Origin: Actinomycetota bacterium
GTDB taxonomy: Bacteria > Actinomycetota > UBA4738 > HRBIN12
Length of the DNA stretch: 64,000 nt
Reading direction: 5' to 3'
NCBI GenBank assembly: GCA_035640355.1
Contig: DASQWI010000021.1
Span: forward strand, 25,211-89,210
Shown here: positions 1-9,951 of the stretch, in pieces
Layout of the letters: each line of letters begins with the position of its first letter
Numbering within the stretch: position 1 is the stretch's first letter
The notes under the pieces: generated by a model
The model's input: the letters and a program-made list of their open reading frames with translations, nothing else
Database searches by the model: none
What the model was told of the DNA's origin: nothing
Made by a program: the position numbers and the translations under genes

Positions 1-546
1 ATCGGCGACCGGCACTGGAGCGTGGACGTGCACGGCGTTCGCATCGTCGGCGTCGACTCCAGCGAGCCGGACATCAACGAGGGGCAGGTCGGCCGCGAAC
101 GGTACGACTGGATCCGGTCGCAGTTCGACGTTCCGGCGGAGCTGAAGGTGTTCGTGCTGCACCACCACCTGCTGCCGATACCGGGCACGGGTCGCGAACG
201 CAGCACGGTGATGGACGCGGGTGACCTGCTCGAGGTGCTCATCACCAGCGGCGTGAACATCGTGCTCTCCGGACACAAGCACGTGCCGTACGTGTGGCGT
301 CTGGAGGACCTGTACGTCGCGAACGCGGGGACGGTCGCCTCGCTCCGCGTCCGCGGCTACACGAAGCCGTGTTACAACGTGCTCGAGTTCGAGGGCGATC
401 AGGTCAGGATCACGCGGAAGTACCCGTTCGGCGGGGGCAGCGTGATCGCCCACTTCTCGCTCTCGACAGGCGAGCAGTTCCACCGTGAGCTCGAACCACC
501 CGTTCAGCAACGGACGACCGTGACCGGCGCGCAGATCGGGGAGTAG
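1..546 (+). CDS. Metallophosphoesterase, C-terminal part (5' end outside window)
   Basis: The open frame already runs at base 1, so this is the C-terminal part of a longer protein of about 181 visible codons. Visible calcineurin-like metallophosphoesterase motifs are an HHH-LLP metal-binding segment, a later SGHKH (the GHxH box) and NAGT just after it. These supply ligands for a dinuclear metal centre that hydrolyses phosphomono- or diesters. The N-terminal D-x-H and GNH motifs lie upstream. The substrate cannot be read from this part. It is 46 bases upstream of the cyclic diphosphoglycerate synthetase gene, same strand, so it may belong to that operon. Confidence 0.85.
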   Translation: MGDRHWSVDVHGVRIVGVDSSEPDINEGQVGRERYDWIRSQFDVPAELKVFVLHHHLLPIPGTGRERSTVMDAGDLLEVLITSGVNIVLSGHKHVPYVWRLEDLYVANAGTVASLRVRGYTKPCYNVLEFEGDQVRITRKYPFGGGSVIAHFSLSTGEQFHRELEPPVQQRTTVTGAQIGE

Positions 547-592
547 CTCCGAAGATCACGATCGCGCCGGCCGCCATGCGATAGGCGACCAG

Positions 593-1963
593 ATGAAGGT
601 CCTCGTTCTCGTCGACGGCGAGCACTACCCACCGGTGACGCGTTGGGCGCTCGAGACCTCGCGTTCGCGCGGTCTCGAGCCCGTTGCGGCGCTGTTCCTC
701 GGGGGAACGGAAAAGCTCCGCCCCGGGAAGGACCTCGAGCTCGGCCTTCCGCTGATCCACGCGGACGGCGAACCCACCGCCTCGTTGGCACGGGCGCTCG
801 ACCGGCTCGGTCGTGGCTCAGTCGAAGCGGTTCTCGACGTGTCCGACGAACCCGTGCTCGGTGATCGCGAACGCATGGAGCTCGTCGCGGTCGCGCTCGC
901 CCGAGGCCTCCCGTACGTGGGCGGCGATTTCCGGTTCGACCCCCCGATCGACGGCCCGCCGCTGGGGGTCGCGACCATCGCTGTGATCGGAACCGGCAAG
1001 CGCACCGGCAAGACCGCGGCGGCGGGCGAGGTCGCTCGAACCGCGCTGGCCGACGGCATGAACCCGATCGTCGTCGCCATGGGACGGGGCGGTCCACCCC
1101 GGCCGCAGGTGGCCGAGGCCGGCTCGGTCACGCTCGAGCGTCTGCTCGAGCTCGTCCGCAGCGGACGGCACGCCGCGTCCGACTACCTGGAGGACGCCGT
1201 CACGACGGGTGTGACGACGATCGGCGCGCGACGGGCCGGCGGCGGACTCGCGGGCCGCCCGGTCGCGACGAACGCGCGCGAGGCGGCCGAGCTCGCCGTG
1301 GGGCTCGGGGCGGGCGTCGTGGTCCTCGAGGGGAGCGGGGCGTCCGTCCCCCCAGTGCCGTGGGATGCGGGCGTGCTCGTGACGAATGCCGCTTTGGCCG
1401 AGAGGAACCTGACCGAGTACCTCGGCCCCTACCGCCTGTTGCTGTCGGACCTGGTGGTTGTTACGATGGGCCACAGCCCAGCCGGGCGGAGAATCTCTTC
1501 TAGCGAGAACTTCTCTGTCCTCCGATCCCACGTCAAGCGACTGCGCGGTGATGCCCGGCTCATCGTGGCGGACCTTCATCCACAGCCGCTGGGCGACGTG
1601 GAGGGCAAGGACGTGTTCTTCACTACGACGGCGCAGGGACCGGTCGCCGACAGGCAGGCTCGGTCCCTGGAAGCGAATCACGGCTGCCGCGTGGTGGGGT
1701 TGAGCGCCCGCCTCGCCGATAGGGCGGGGTTGGCGCGTGAGATGGATGGCGCCGGAGGGTACGAGGTGCTCCTCACCGAGCTCAAAGCCGCAGCCGTAGA
1801 CGTCGCGTGCGAACGAGCGATCGCCCGCGGAGCGGACGTCGTCTTCGTCGACAACCGACCCGTCGCGGTGGACGGCGAGCCGGATCTCGTCGAGGCGCTG
1901 CGTTGGACCATCGGGCTCGCGATCGAGCGGCACGCCGCCCGTGGCGGCTCGGAGCAAGCATGA
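593..1963 (+). CDS. cpgS: Cyclic 2,3-diphosphoglycerate synthetase
   Basis: This 456-residue protein matches the archaeal cyclic 2,3-diphosphoglycerate synthetase in length and motif order. It has a P-loop GTGKRTGKT at about residues 133-141, then MGRGGPP near 163, the HAASDYLEDA segment near 193, a GGGLAG turn near 217 and LEGSGAS near 245. The family closes the phosphoanhydride ring of 2,3-diphosphoglycerate with ATP in the cytoplasm; the product is a solute and phosphate store in methanogens. The next gene, overlapping it by four bases, is 2-phosphoglycerate kinase, which makes the substrate. That pairing greatly strengthens the call. In bacteria the physiological role is inferred, not known. 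Confidence 0.85.
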   Translation: MKVLVLVDGEHYPPVTRWALETSRSRGLEPVAALFLGGTEKLRPGKDLELGLPLIHADGEPTASLARALDRLGRGSVEAVLDVSDEPVLGDRERMELVAVALARGLPYVGGDFRFDPPIDGPPLGVATIAVIGTGKRTGKTAAAGEVARTALADGMNPIVVAMGRGGPPRPQVAEAGSVTLERLLELVRSGRHAASDYLEDAVTTGVTTIGARRAGGGLAGRPVATNAREAAELAVGLGAGVVVLEGSGASVPPVPWDAGVLVTNAALAERNLTEYLGPYRLLLSDLVVVTMGHSPAGRRISSSENFSVLRSHVKRLRGDARLIVADLHPQPLGDVEGKDVFFTTTAQGPVADRQARSLEANHGCRVVGLSARLADRAGLAREMDGAGGYEVLLTELKAAAVDVACERAIARGADVVFVDNRPVAVDGEPDLVEALRWTIGLAIERHAARGGSEQA

Positions 1964-2940
1964 CCAACGAGATCGGTTCGACGAACAACAACAAGGAACG
2001 GCGGAGCCCGCACATCGTGATCGAGGACGGACAGACCGGGCTCCCGTTCTCGAAGGGCCTGCACGCCTCCGAGGTAATGGTCACGGGGCTGTCGCCGTCG
2101 CGCGCGTACCAGGTTGCCGAGGTGGTCGAGGAGCGACTGCTGGCGCGAAGCGCGCCGTCGGTATCGAGCGACGAGCTCTCCGAGCTGACGCTCTCGGCGG
2201 TGGAGGAGCTCGCAGGCGAGCGCTACGCGGAGAACTATCGGCGGTGGCGCGAGGTGGCGGCATTGGACGTTCCGGTCGTCGTGCTGATCGGGGGCACGAC
2301 CGGCGTCGGGAAGTCGACGTTGGCCACGCAGCTTGCAACGCGCCTCGGTATCGTCCGCGTCGTCGCGACCGACGCCGTGCGCGAGGTGATGCGTGCGCTG
2401 TTCTCTCGCGAGCTGATGCCCTCGCTGCACACATCGTCGTTCGAGGCCGGTTCGGTGCTCCGTGAACATCCGTCGCGCGACGCCGTCGTCGTCGGCTTCC
2501 GAGAGCAGACGGCGGCCGTGGCCGTGGGCGTCAACGCGCTCCTCGAGCGCGCCGCCCTCGAGCAGACCAGCTTGATCATCGAGGGCGCGCACGTCGTCCC
2601 GGGATTCGTCGACCCATCCAGGTGGCAGGACCGGGCGCTGGCTGTTCCGCTCATCCTCTCTGTCGAGGACGAGGACGCGCACCGCAGCCACTTCGCGGCC
2701 CGCGCCGCGGACCATTCGGGCCGCGCCGCGAATCGCTACCTGACCGAGTTCGAGAACATCCGCCGAGTACAGCGCTACATCAAGAGCCAGGCGCTGAGCC
2801 ACGGCGTTCCCGTATTGCCCAACTACGACTTCGACCGAACGCTCGCCGCGATCATCGACCTGGTGATGGATCGTGCGACGGAGCGGGCGGTCGGCCAGGC
2901 GACGCCCGTTGGCGTGGCGACGGAGGGAGGGGCCCGATGA
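1960..2940 (+). CDS. pgk2: 2-phosphoglycerate kinase
   Basis: A 326-residue kinase starting at the ATG inside the ATGA overlap with the upstream synthetase. The first ~65 residues (IVIEDGQTGLPFSKG and following) resemble an ATP-cone regulatory domain. A P-loop GGTTGVGKST lies at about residues 111-120, followed by a kinase core with IIEGAHVVPG. The family phosphorylates 2-phosphoglycerate to 2,3-diphosphoglycerate, the first committed step towards the cyclic compound, and archaeal versions have the same two-part build. Tight coupling to the synthetase upstream and a transaldolase downstream (again ATGA) indicates one transcript. Confidence 0.87.
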   Translation: MTNEIGSTNNNKERRSPHIVIEDGQTGLPFSKGLHASEVMVTGLSPSRAYQVAEVVEERLLARSAPSVSSDELSELTLSAVEELAGERYAENYRRWREVAALDVPVVVLIGGTTGVGKSTLATQLATRLGIVRVVATDAVREVMRALFSRELMPSLHTSSFEAGSVLREHPSRDAVVVGFREQTAAVAVGVNALLERAALEQTSLIIEGAHVVPGFVDPSRWQDRALAVPLILSVEDEDAHRSHFAARAADHSGRAANRYLTEFENIRRVQRYIKSQALSHGVPVLPNYDFDRTLAAIIDLVMDRATERAVGQATPVGVATEGGAR

Positions 2941-3599
2941 AGCTGTTCCTGGACACGGCCAGCATCGACGAGATCCGTGAGATCAATCGGTGGGGCGTGC
3001 TCGGCGGCGTGACGACGAATCCGTCACTCGTCGCCAAAGAGGCCGACGACCCCGCGCGGGTGTGGAAGGAGATCCTGTCGGAGGTCGAGGGCCCCATCTC
3101 GCTCGAGACGACCGAGCTCGAGATCGAGCCCATGTACGAGCAAGGCGTCGATCTCGCCCAGATGGCGACCAATGCCGTGGTGAAGGTGCCGATGACGCCG
3201 AACGGCCTGACGGTGGGGAAGCGCCTCACCGACGAGGGGATCAAGGTCAACGTCACGCTGGTGTTCTCGCCGGCGCAGGCGATCCTCGCGGCCGAGATCG
3301 GGGCGTACATCGTGTCGCCGTTCCTCGGCCGGTTGGATGACGTGGCCGCCAATGGGATGGACGCGCTGCGGAAGATTTGCGAGATCTACGAGGTTCAAGG
3401 CTATGAGACCAACGTCCTCGCGGCCTCGCTCCGTCATCCCATGCACGTCGTTGACTCCGCGCTCGCGGGTGCCGATATCGCCACGATGCCGTACTCGGTG
3501 TTCACGCAGCTGGTGAAGCATCCGCTTACGGACGTTGGACTTGAAAAGTTCCTGCAGGACTGGAAGTCCCTGCAAAAGGAACTGCAGAAAGGAGCCTGA
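2937..3599 (+). CDS. tal: Fsa/TalC-type small transaldolase
   Basis: A 220-residue TIM-barrel aldolase of the short transaldolase/fructose-6-phosphate aldolase group. TTNPSL is near residues 26-31, and the Schiff-base lysine is probably K83 in VVKVPMT. The length is typical of the small subfamily, not of the long enterobacterial TalB. It moves dihydroxyacetone units in the non-oxidative pentose phosphate pathway; whether it acts as transaldolase or F6P aldolase cannot be told from sequence. The start overlaps the stop of the 2-phosphoglycerate kinase (ATGA), and rho begins one base after its stop. Confidence 0.9.
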   Translation: MKLFLDTASIDEIREINRWGVLGGVTTNPSLVAKEADDPARVWKEILSEVEGPISLETTELEIEPMYEQGVDLAQMATNAVVKVPMTPNGLTVGKRLTDEGIKVNVTLVFSPAQAILAAEIGAYIVSPFLGRLDDVAANGMDALRKICEIYEVQGYETNVLAASLRHPMHVVDSALAGADIATMPYSVFTQLVKHPLTDVGLEKFLQDWKSLQKELQKGA

Positions 3600-5213
3600 G
3601 TGGCAACCATGGAGAAGAGCGCCCTCGAGGGCAAGGTCGCGGCCGAACTGCATCAGATCGCGTCCGACCTCGGGATCGAGGGCCACAGAGGCCTGAAGAA
3701 GGCCGACTTGATCGAACGCATCCTGGCGCACGCGAACGGCCAGAACCCGAGCGCCGGAAGCGCCGCGGCGACCGGGCCGTCGCCCGCCGGGACGCCGAGC
3801 GGGGCCTCGCCGCCTCCCGCGGACCAGCAGTCCGCCGGATCCGAAGGTGGCACCGGGGAGACGCGCACGGACGTACGGCGCGAGAACGCCCCGGCCCCGT
3901 CGGGCAACGGCGGCGTCCGGCAGGACGACCGAGTCCGCGAACGGCCGCGCGAGCAGCGGTTCGAGCGTGGTGGAGGCGAACGTCCGCCGTACCGCGACGG
4001 ACAGGGACCGCGCCGACGTCCGTCCCGCGAGGAGCGGCGGCGCGCCCGCGAGGAGCGTCGCCAGCGCGAGGTCGAGACGCGCGAGGAGGAGCTCGCCACG
4101 GCGCCGACGGCGACGGGTCTTCTCGACATCCTGCCGGAGGGGTACGGGTTTCTCCGCACGACCGGGTTCCTTCCCGGGCAGCAGGACATCTACGTCTCGC
4201 TGTCGCAGGTGCGGCGGTTCATGCTCCGCAAGGGCGACACCGTCACCGGCAAGGTTCGTCATCCCAAGGACAACGAGAAGTACTTCGCGCTGCTGCAGAT
4301 CGACACGGTGAACGGCGTCGATCCCGAGACGGCGAAGTCGCGCCCCAACTTCGACAAGCTGACGCCGCTGTTCCCGCACGATCGGTTCCGTTTGGAGACC
4401 GGGCCGACCGACGTGACCGGCCGCATCATCGACATGATCACGCCGATCGGGAAGGGTCAGCGCGGCATGGTCGTCTCGCCGCCGAAGGCGGGCAAGACGA
4501 CGGTCCTCAAGAACATCGCGAACGGGATCATCAACTCGAGCCCGGACACCCACGTGATCATCCTGCTCGTCGACGAACGTCCCGAGGAGGTTACGGACTG
4601 GCAGCGGACCGTGCAGCCCGCGGAGGTCGTCTACTCCACGTTCGACAAGCCGCCGGACCAGCACATCCAGGTCACCGAGCTGGTCCTCGAGCGGGCCAAG
4701 CGCCTCGCCGAGATGGGCAAGGACGTCGCTATCATCCTCGACTCGATCACTCGGCTCGCGCGCGCGTACAACCTCGCCGCTCCGGCGTCCGGGAAGATCC
4801 TGTCGGGCGGTATCGACTCGACGGCGTTGTACCCACCGAGGCGGTTCTTCGGCGCCGCGCGGAACATCGAGGAGGGCGGCTCGGTGACGATCATCGCGAG
4901 CGCGCTCGTCGAGACCGGTTCGCGGATGGACGAGGGGATCTTCGAGGAGTTCAAGGGCACAGGGAACATGGAGATCCGTCTCGACCGCCAGATGGCAGAG
5001 AAGAGGCTGTTCCCGGCTATCAACGTCGAGGCCTCGAGCACGCGCAAGGAAGAGCTGCTCCTCCCGACCGAGGAGCTCGCGCTCGTGTGGCGGCTCCGCC
5101 GAGTTCTCCACGCACTCGACCCGGGCGCCGCGCTCGAGCTGCTCACGGACAAGATCCGCCAAACGAAGTCGAACGAGCAGTTCCTGAAGGAGATCGCCAA
5201 GGCGCCGTCCTGA
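3600..5213 (+). CDS. rho: Transcription termination factor Rho
   Basis: Starts at GTG, directly abutting the transaldolase stop and preceded by GGAG. It is 537 residues, well above the ~420 of E. coli Rho. An N-terminal helical Rho-N domain (about 5-45) is followed by an Ala/Pro/Gly- then Arg/Glu-rich low-complexity insert (about 48-165), a cold-shock-like RNA-binding domain ([13 protein letters not shown] near 172) and the RecA-type ATPase with P-loop PPKAGKTT near residue 295. Long basic inserts are typical of actinobacterial Rho and are thought to add RNA contacts. It is a hexameric RNA translocase ending untranslated transcripts. Confidence 0.97.
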   Translation: MATMEKSALEGKVAAELHQIASDLGIEGHRGLKKADLIERILAHANGQNPSAGSAAATGPSPAGTPSGASPPPADQQSAGSEGGTGETRTDVRRENAPAPSGNGGVRQDDRVRERPREQRFERGGGERPPYRDGQGPRRRPSREERRRAREERRQREVETREEELATAPTATGLLDILPEGYGFLRTTGFLPGQQDIYVSLSQVRRFMLRKGDTVTGKVRHPKDNEKYFALLQIDTVNGVDPETAKSRPNFDKLTPLFPHDRFRLETGPTDVTGRIIDMITPIGKGQRGMVVSPPKAGKTTVLKNIANGIINSSPDTHVIILLVDERPEEVTDWQRTVQPAEVVYSTFDKPPDQHIQVTELVLERAKRLAEMGKDVAIILDSITRLARAYNLAAPASGKILSGGIDSTALYPPRRFFGAARNIEEGGSVTIIASALVETGSRMDEGIFEEFKGTGNMEIRLDRQMAEKRLFPAINVEASSTRKEELLLPTEELALVWRLRRVLHALDPGAALELLTDKIRQTKSNEQFLKEIAKAPS

Positions 5214-5251
5214 GGTTCGGCGTCCACAGCCATCGAGGAGTGTTCGAAGTC

Positions 5252-5464
5252 ATGAAGCAGAACATCCATCCCGAGTACAAGGTCGCGACGGTCCACTGTT
5301 CGTGCGGCAACACGTTCCAGACCCGCAGCACGAGGTCGGACCTGCGCGTCGAGATCTGCTCGAACTGCCACCCCTTCTACACGGGCAAGCAGAAGCTCGT
5401 GGACACGGGGGGGCGCGTCGAGCGCTTCCAGCGTCGCTACGCCAAGCAACAACAGCCGGGTTGA
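5252..5464 (+). CDS. rpmE: 50S ribosomal protein L31, zinc-binding form
   Basis: A 70-residue ribosomal protein beginning MKQNIHPEY. Cysteines at about positions 16, 18, 36 and 39 form the zinc site of the C+ type of L31, which remodels between zinc-rich and zinc-poor conditions. L31 bridges the two ribosomal subunits. The start is the ATG 38 bases after rho; longer upstream extensions would overlap the end of rho. The order rho-rpmE-prfA-prmC is common in Gram-positive bacteria. Confidence 0.96.
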   Translation: MKQNIHPEYKVATVHCSCGNTFQTRSTRSDLRVEICSNCHPFYTGKQKLVDTGGRVERFQRRYAKQQQPG

Positions 5465-5489
5465 TCCGGGTCGTGCTTCGGCGCGATCG

Positions 5490-6404
5490 ATGACGCAGCG
5501 CGTGGCGGATGAGGTGGCCAAGCCCGAGCACTTCTACGGCGGCCAGGCCGTGGTTGAGGGCGTCATGATGCGGGGCCGCGACGTGTGGGCGGTGGCCATC
5601 CGGAGACCCGCAGGGGACATCCACGTCGAGTCGCACGACATCGATTCCGTCGCGAAGCGTCATCCGATCCTCCGCAAGCCGTTCCTGCGAGGGGTGATCG
5701 CGCTCGGGCAGGCGCTGGCGATCGGGTTCCGCGCGCTGTCGATCTCGGCGCGCGAGTCCGCGCCTGAAGACGAGCAGCTGACGTCGCGTCAGATGGCGGT
5801 CTCGTTCGTCATCGCCGCGGTGATCTTCATCGGGTTGTTCATCGTGCTGCCCGCTGCGACGTTCGGGTGGGTTGGGCGAAGGATCGGGTCGAGCATCATG
5901 ACGAATGTCCTCGAGGGCCTGTTCCGTGTCGGGCTGTTCCTCGGCTATCTGTTGGTGATCGGTCGCGCGAAAGACATCCGACGTGTGTTCGCGTATCACG
6001 GCGCGGAGCACAAGACGATCGCGGCGTACGAGCACGAGGAGCCTCTCACTCCCGACCGTATCGATCCCTACTCGACGCTTCACGTCCGGTGTGGCACCAA
6101 CTTCCTGTTGATCGTCATGGTGACGACGATCTTCGTGTTCGCCCTATTCGGTGCACCCGGACTGTGGTGGCGCATCGGCTCTCGCCTGCTGGCGATCCCG
6201 ATCATCGCCGGGCTCGCATTCGAGCTGTTGCGGCTCGGCGCGCGGTACCCGAAGTCCGCGTTCATGCGGATCGTCATGACACCCGGGCTGTGGCTCCAGA
6301 AGATCACGACGAAGCCCCCCGACGATGGTCAGATCGAGGTCGCGATCGCCTCGTTCAACGAGGTGCTCAAACGGGAGCAGCAGGCCCGCAGCGCAGAGGC
6401 GTAA
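5490..6404 (+). CDS. DUF1385 (YqhQ-like) membrane protein
   Basis: A 304-residue protein with the family signature GGQAVVEGVMMRG near residues 17-29 and a second conserved block, YHGAEHKTIAAYE, in the middle. Hydrophobic stretches near residues 105-125, 140-155, 195-220 and 225-240 predict an inner-membrane protein. The family is widespread in Gram-positive bacteria and often sits between rpmE and prfA, as here. Its biochemical activity is not established. Confidence 0.9.
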   Translation: MTQRVADEVAKPEHFYGGQAVVEGVMMRGRDVWAVAIRRPAGDIHVESHDIDSVAKRHPILRKPFLRGVIALGQALAIGFRALSISARESAPEDEQLTSRQMAVSFVIAAVIFIGLFIVLPAATFGWVGRRIGSSIMTNVLEGLFRVGLFLGYLLVIGRAKDIRRVFAYHGAEHKTIAAYEHEEPLTPDRIDPYSTLHVRCGTNFLLIVMVTTIFVFALFGAPGLWWRIGSRLLAIPIIAGLAFELLRLGARYPKSAFMRIVMTPGLWLQKITTKPPDDGQIEVAIASFNEVLKREQQARSAEA

Positions 6405-6493
6405 GCGCGGTTGGGTGCTTGCATCGGCGTTCGCCGCGTGTAGCGTCCTGGTCCCGCCTTCGGGCACCCGCAAAAAAACAGGAGGCCTTCCCC

Positions 6494-7309
6494 ATGTCCG
6501 CGACAGAGCTGGACGTGCCCGTCCTCTTCTCGTCCGACCAGATTCGCCGCCGGGAGTTCGTCACGATCCGGCGCGGATACGACCCGCATCAGGTACGCGA
6601 CTACCTCGACCAGCTCGCCGACCAGGTCGAGGTGATGGCCTCGATGCTTCGCGAGGCGCGGCTCGAAGCGGACGCCGCACTGCGCGAGCTCGCTCAGCCG
6701 AAGGTCGACCCATACGAGCGGCTCGCAAAGCGCGTGGCGAAGGTGATCCGCGAGGCGGACGAGGTGGCCGAGCGGGTCCAGGTCGAAAGCCGTCGGGAAG
6801 CAGAGCGCATGCTCGAGGAAGCGCGTGCCGATGCCGATCGGATCCGGAGCCAGGCGAAGGCCAAGGACGAGCAGGCGCGCGAGACCGCCGAGCGCTCCCT
6901 CCGCCTGGCAAAGGAGCATGCTGACCGAACCCTCCTGGGCCTCTCGACCCGACGAAACCGCTTGGTCGGGGAGCTCGCGCAGATGCGGGACCGACTGCTC
7001 GGCGTGGCGAGTGATCTGGAGGCGACGATCGTCATGCCGGAGATCGCCGAGGCCGACATCGACGAAGACTCGGATGGCATCGAGGCCGGCGACGCCACCG
7101 AGAGCGTTATCGACGTGACGAACGACCACGAGCCCTCCACGCCGCGCGACAACGTGTTCGTCGAGCACGTCGAGGAGCACGACGTTCTGGACGATCCTTC
7201 GTACGAGGAACTTTGGGAGGGAACGAAGGTGCTCGACCTCGAGATGCCTGACATCCCACGGCTCGACCTGTTTTGGGGCGACGAGCCGGACGACGCTTCC
7301 CGCGAATAG
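6494..7309 (+). CDS. DivIVA-domain coiled-coil protein
   Basis: A 271-residue protein whose N-terminus ([22 protein letters not shown]) is the DivIVA membrane-curvature module. It is followed by a long, charged, Ala/Glu/Arg-rich coiled coil to about residue 175. The tail is acidic, rich in Asp and Glu, with short hydrophobic patches. DivIVA/Wag31 proteins mark poles and septa and recruit wall-synthesis or division partners. The start is supported by AGGAGG (about 6480-6484) before the ATG. It lies outside the usual division cluster, so it may be a secondary DivIVA paralog; the partner is unknown. Confidence 0.82.
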   Translation: MSATELDVPVLFSSDQIRRREFVTIRRGYDPHQVRDYLDQLADQVEVMASMLREARLEADAALRELAQPKVDPYERLAKRVAKVIREADEVAERVQVESRREAERMLEEARADADRIRSQAKAKDEQARETAERSLRLAKEHADRTLLGLSTRRNRLVGELAQMRDRLLGVASDLEATIVMPEIAEADIDEDSDGIEAGDATESVIDVTNDHEPSTPRDNVFVEHVEEHDVLDDPSYEELWEGTKVLDLEMPDIPRLDLFWGDEPDDASRE

Positions 7310-7353
7310 ACGTTCCACCTTCCCGGGACCAACCGCGCTCTCTCGCGGGCCTG

Positions 7354-7359
7354 GATAAT
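7354..7359 (+). promoter_or_regulatory. -10 box (GATAAT) of prfA, leaderless configuration
   Basis: GATAAT ends six bases before the ATG of prfA at 7366. Transcription would start at or within a base of the start codon. No convincing -35 hexamer is visible. Confidence 0.5.
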
Positions 7360-7365
7360 CGGTCC

Positions 7366-8487
7366 ATGGACTTCGACACACGTCTGGCCGATGTGGAGGC
7401 GCGCTACGAACGCGTGCAGGTCGAGATGGCCTCGCCTGACGTCGCCGCCGATCGCGATCGGATGCGCCGGCTGGGCAAGGACTTCGCTGAGCTGGAACAG
7501 ATCATCGTGCCGTATCGGCAGTTCCGCGAAGCGCGGCGTGAAGCCGAGGAGGCGCGCTCGCTGGCGCGCGAGGAGGCCGACCCCGAGATGGCCTCGTTCC
7601 TCCGTGCCGAGGCGGAGGCCGCCGAGGCGAAGATCGCCACGTTGCGATCCCGGCTCGAGGAGCTGCTCGTCCCCCGCGATCCGAACGACGACAAGGACGT
7701 CATCGTCGAGATCCGCGCCGCAGCCGGCGGAACCGAGGCGGCGCTCTGGGGGGCGGAGCTTCTCGAGCTGTACCGGCACTACGCGGAGCGCCGCGGATGG
7801 AAGACCGATGTTCTCTCCGCGTCGCCCGCAGAGCTCGGCGGGTTCAAGGAGGTCGTTTTGGAGGTACGCGGCAAGGGGGCGTACTCGCGGCTGAAGCACG
7901 AGTCGGGCGTGCACCGAGTGCAACGCGTTCCCGTCACCGAGTCCTCCGGTCGGATCCACACGTCGACGGCAACCGTCGCCGTGCTCCCTGCGGCCGAAGA
8001 CGTCGAGGTCGAGATCAAGCCCGAGGATCTGAAGATCGAGGTCTACCGCTCCTCCGGGCCCGGCGGTCAGTCGGTCAACACGACGGACTCCGCCGTTCGG
8101 ATCACGCACAAGCCGAGCGGCATCGTCGTCGCGACGCAGGAGGAGCGATCGCAGCTGCAGAACCGGGAGAAGGCGATGCGCTACCTGCGCGCGCGATTGC
8201 TCAGCCGCGCGCGAGACGAGGCTGCCGCCGAGGAGGCAGCCACCCGGCGCTCGCAGCTCGGAACGGGGGAGCGCGCCGAGAAGATCAGGACGTACAACTT
8301 CGCGGAGAACCGCGTGACCGATCACCGCGTGAAGGTGACGGTTCACCGCTTGCAGGACGTACTCGAAGGCGACATCGACGAGTTCGTCGACGCGCTGCTC
8401 GCGGCCGAGCGCGCGTCACAGCTCGCAACCGCGACCGACGGCGATCCCGACGGCCGCCGTGGCGCGCGAGCGTCCGAGCAGGAGTGA
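7366..8487 (+). CDS. prfA: Peptide chain release factor 1
   Basis: A 373-residue class I release factor. The catalytic GGQ is at residues 233-235, in [12 protein letters not shown]. The stop-codon reading motif is PVT (in [10 protein letters not shown]), the P-x-T form of RF1 that reads UAA and UAG, not the SPF of RF2. The N-terminal coiled domain and C-terminal RF-1 domain are complete; the C-terminal ~15 residues are a variable tail. PrmC, which methylates the GGQ glutamine, is encoded immediately downstream. Confidence 0.97.
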   Translation: MDFDTRLADVEARYERVQVEMASPDVAADRDRMRRLGKDFAELEQIIVPYRQFREARREAEEARSLAREEADPEMASFLRAEAEAAEAKIATLRSRLEELLVPRDPNDDKDVIVEIRAAAGGTEAALWGAELLELYRHYAERRGWKTDVLSASPAELGGFKEVVLEVRGKGAYSRLKHESGVHRVQRVPVTESSGRIHTSTATVAVLPAAEDVEVEIKPEDLKIEVYRSSGPGGQSVNTTDSAVRITHKPSGIVVATQEERSQLQNREKAMRYLRARLLSRARDEAAAEEAATRRSQLGTGERAEKIRTYNFAENRVTDHRVKVTVHRLQDVLEGDIDEFVDALLAAERASQLATATDGDPDGRRGARASEQE

Positions 8488-8491
8488 CCCA

Positions 8492-9322
8492 TTGCGCCCC
8501 GCGGAGGTCGTTCGCCGCGCGACGGACTACCTCGAACGGCACGACGTCGAGAGTCCACGCGCGACCGCCGAGCAACTGATGATGCACGTGCTCGGGACGG
8601 ATCGAGCCGGGCTCTTCTCGCGGACTCAGGGACTCGACGCTCGTGAGGCCAGGATGTACGGGCGAGCGATCTGTCAGCGGTGCACAGGAACGCCGCTGCA
8701 GCACCTCACCGGACGGCAGGCGTTCCGACGTATCGAAGTCGAGGTTCGGCCGGGCGTGTTCGTCCCGCGCCCCGAGACCGAGGTCCTTGTCGAACACGCC
8801 CTCGGCGCAATCCGGGACTCCGAGGGACCGCTTGTCGCGGACGTCGGAACGGGGACCGGCGCGATCGCTCTCGCCATCAAGGACGAACGGCCGGACGCGA
8901 GGGTGTTCGCGACCGATCGCTCTGCGGAGGCGGTCGACCTGGCGCTGGCGAACGCTCGGCGGCTCCGAATCGATGTCGCGGTCCTCGAGGGTGACCTTCT
9001 CATGCCGCTGCCCGACGAGCTCCGGGGATGGTTCGACCTCGTCGTGAGCAATCCGCCGTACGTCACGCCGGAGGAGTACGAGGGTCTTCCGCCGGAGGTG
9101 AAGGCTGACCCGACGCTCGCCCTCCTCGGGGGACCCGAGGTGTACGAACGGCTCGCGGCCGAGGCGCTCCGATGGCTGCGGGACGGCGGCGTGCTCGCGG
9201 TCGAGGTCGGAAGCGCGTTCGGCGAGACCATCGCGGAGGTTTTCCGGGGATCGTTCATGGACGTTCGTGTGGCGCCAGATCTCGCTGGGCGCGATCGCGT
9301 GGTCATCGCCCGGAGGCCGTGA
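8492..9322 (+). CDS. prmC: Release factor glutamine methyltransferase
   Basis: An S-adenosylmethionine-dependent N5-glutamine methyltransferase. An N-terminal helical domain recognises the release factor. The Rossmann fold has the SAM-binding DVGTGTGAIAL and the catalytic SNPPYV. It methylates the GGQ glutamine of RF1/RF2. The start chosen is TTG at 8492, preceded by AGGAG seven bases upstream; a GTG at 8459 would add 11 residues and overlap prfA by 29 bases. The stop overlaps the GTG of the next gene. Confidence 0.93.
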   Translation: MRPAEVVRRATDYLERHDVESPRATAEQLMMHVLGTDRAGLFSRTQGLDAREARMYGRAICQRCTGTPLQHLTGRQAFRRIEVEVRPGVFVPRPETEVLVEHALGAIRDSEGPLVADVGTGTGAIALAIKDERPDARVFATDRSAEAVDLALANARRLRIDVAVLEGDLLMPLPDELRGWFDLVVSNPPYVTPEEYEGLPPEVKADPTLALLGGPEVYERLAAEALRWLRDGGVLAVEVGSAFGETIAEVFRGSFMDVRVAPDLAGRDRVVIARRP

Positions 9323-9918
9323 CGGACCCGATCCGTGACGCGGCGGACGCCGCGGTGAGCGGTGAGCTGATCGTCGTTCCCACCGACACCGTGTACGGCA
9401 TCGGGACATGTCCCGACGACCCGGCGGCTACCGCCCGCGTGTTCGAGGCGAAGTCGCGGCCATCTGACCTCGAGCTTCCGGTGCTCGTGCCGTCGCTGAC
9501 GGCGGCGAAGCAGATCGCATCGTTCGACGAGCCAGCGTTGCGTCTGGCGACGCGGTTCTGGGCGGGGGCCTTGACGTTGATCCTTCCCCGGACGGAGTTG
9601 TCTCGAGGCTGGGAGCTCGGCGGGAACGCCGAGACGATCGGCGTTCGGATGCCCCATCATCCGCTCGCGCTGGCTGTGCTCACGTTGACGGGACCGCTCG
9701 CGGTGACGAGCGCCAATCGCTCGGGTGAGTCGACGCCGGCGGCGTGCGACGGCGTCCGGGCGGTGTTCGGCGATCGCGTGGCCGTTTACCTCTGCGATAG
9801 CTCTCCGGTCGATGGCCGGGCGTCGACCGTCGTGGATTTGACCGGCGGCGAGCCTCGGTTCCTTCGCGTCGGTGCCCTCGCCGAGAGTGCCGTGGTCCAC
9901 GCTCTGTCGGAAGCGTGA
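9319..9918 (+). CDS. tsaC: L-threonylcarbamoyladenylate synthase (TsaC/Sua5 family)
   Basis: A 199-residue YrdC-fold protein. PTDTVYGIG near residue 22, an AKSRPSD-type basic segment and TSANRSGE match the nucleotide and substrate site. It makes threonylcarbamoyl-AMP from Thr, bicarbonate and ATP for the t6A37 modification of tRNAs reading ANN codons. It lacks the extra C-terminal Sua5 domain, so TsaC-like length. Starts at the GTG overlapping the prmC stop (GTGA), with CGGAGG just upstream. Confidence 0.92.
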   Translation: MTDPIRDAADAAVSGELIVVPTDTVYGIGTCPDDPAATARVFEAKSRPSDLELPVLVPSLTAAKQIASFDEPALRLATRFWAGALTLILPRTELSRGWELGGNAETIGVRMPHHPLALAVLTLTGPLAVTSANRSGESTPAACDGVRAVFGDRVAVYLCDSSPVDGRASTVVDLTGGEPRFLRVGALAESAVVHALSEA

Positions 9919-9935
9919 AGGCGGGGGTTCGCCGG

Positions 9936-9941
9936 TACACT
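9936..9941 (+). promoter_or_regulatory. -10-like box (TACACT) before the phosphatase gene
   Basis: TACACT lies ten bases before the GTG at 9952, suggesting an extra promoter with a very short or absent leader. The -35 region is not recognisable. Confidence 0.35.
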
Positions 9942-9951
9942 CCCGAACCTC

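Noticed and set aside
3024..5162. A 712-codon minus-strand frame opposite the transaldolase and rho genes
   Set aside because: Antisense shadow of two certain genes; composition (many Arg, Asp, His, Leu) is typical of reverse-strand GC bias.
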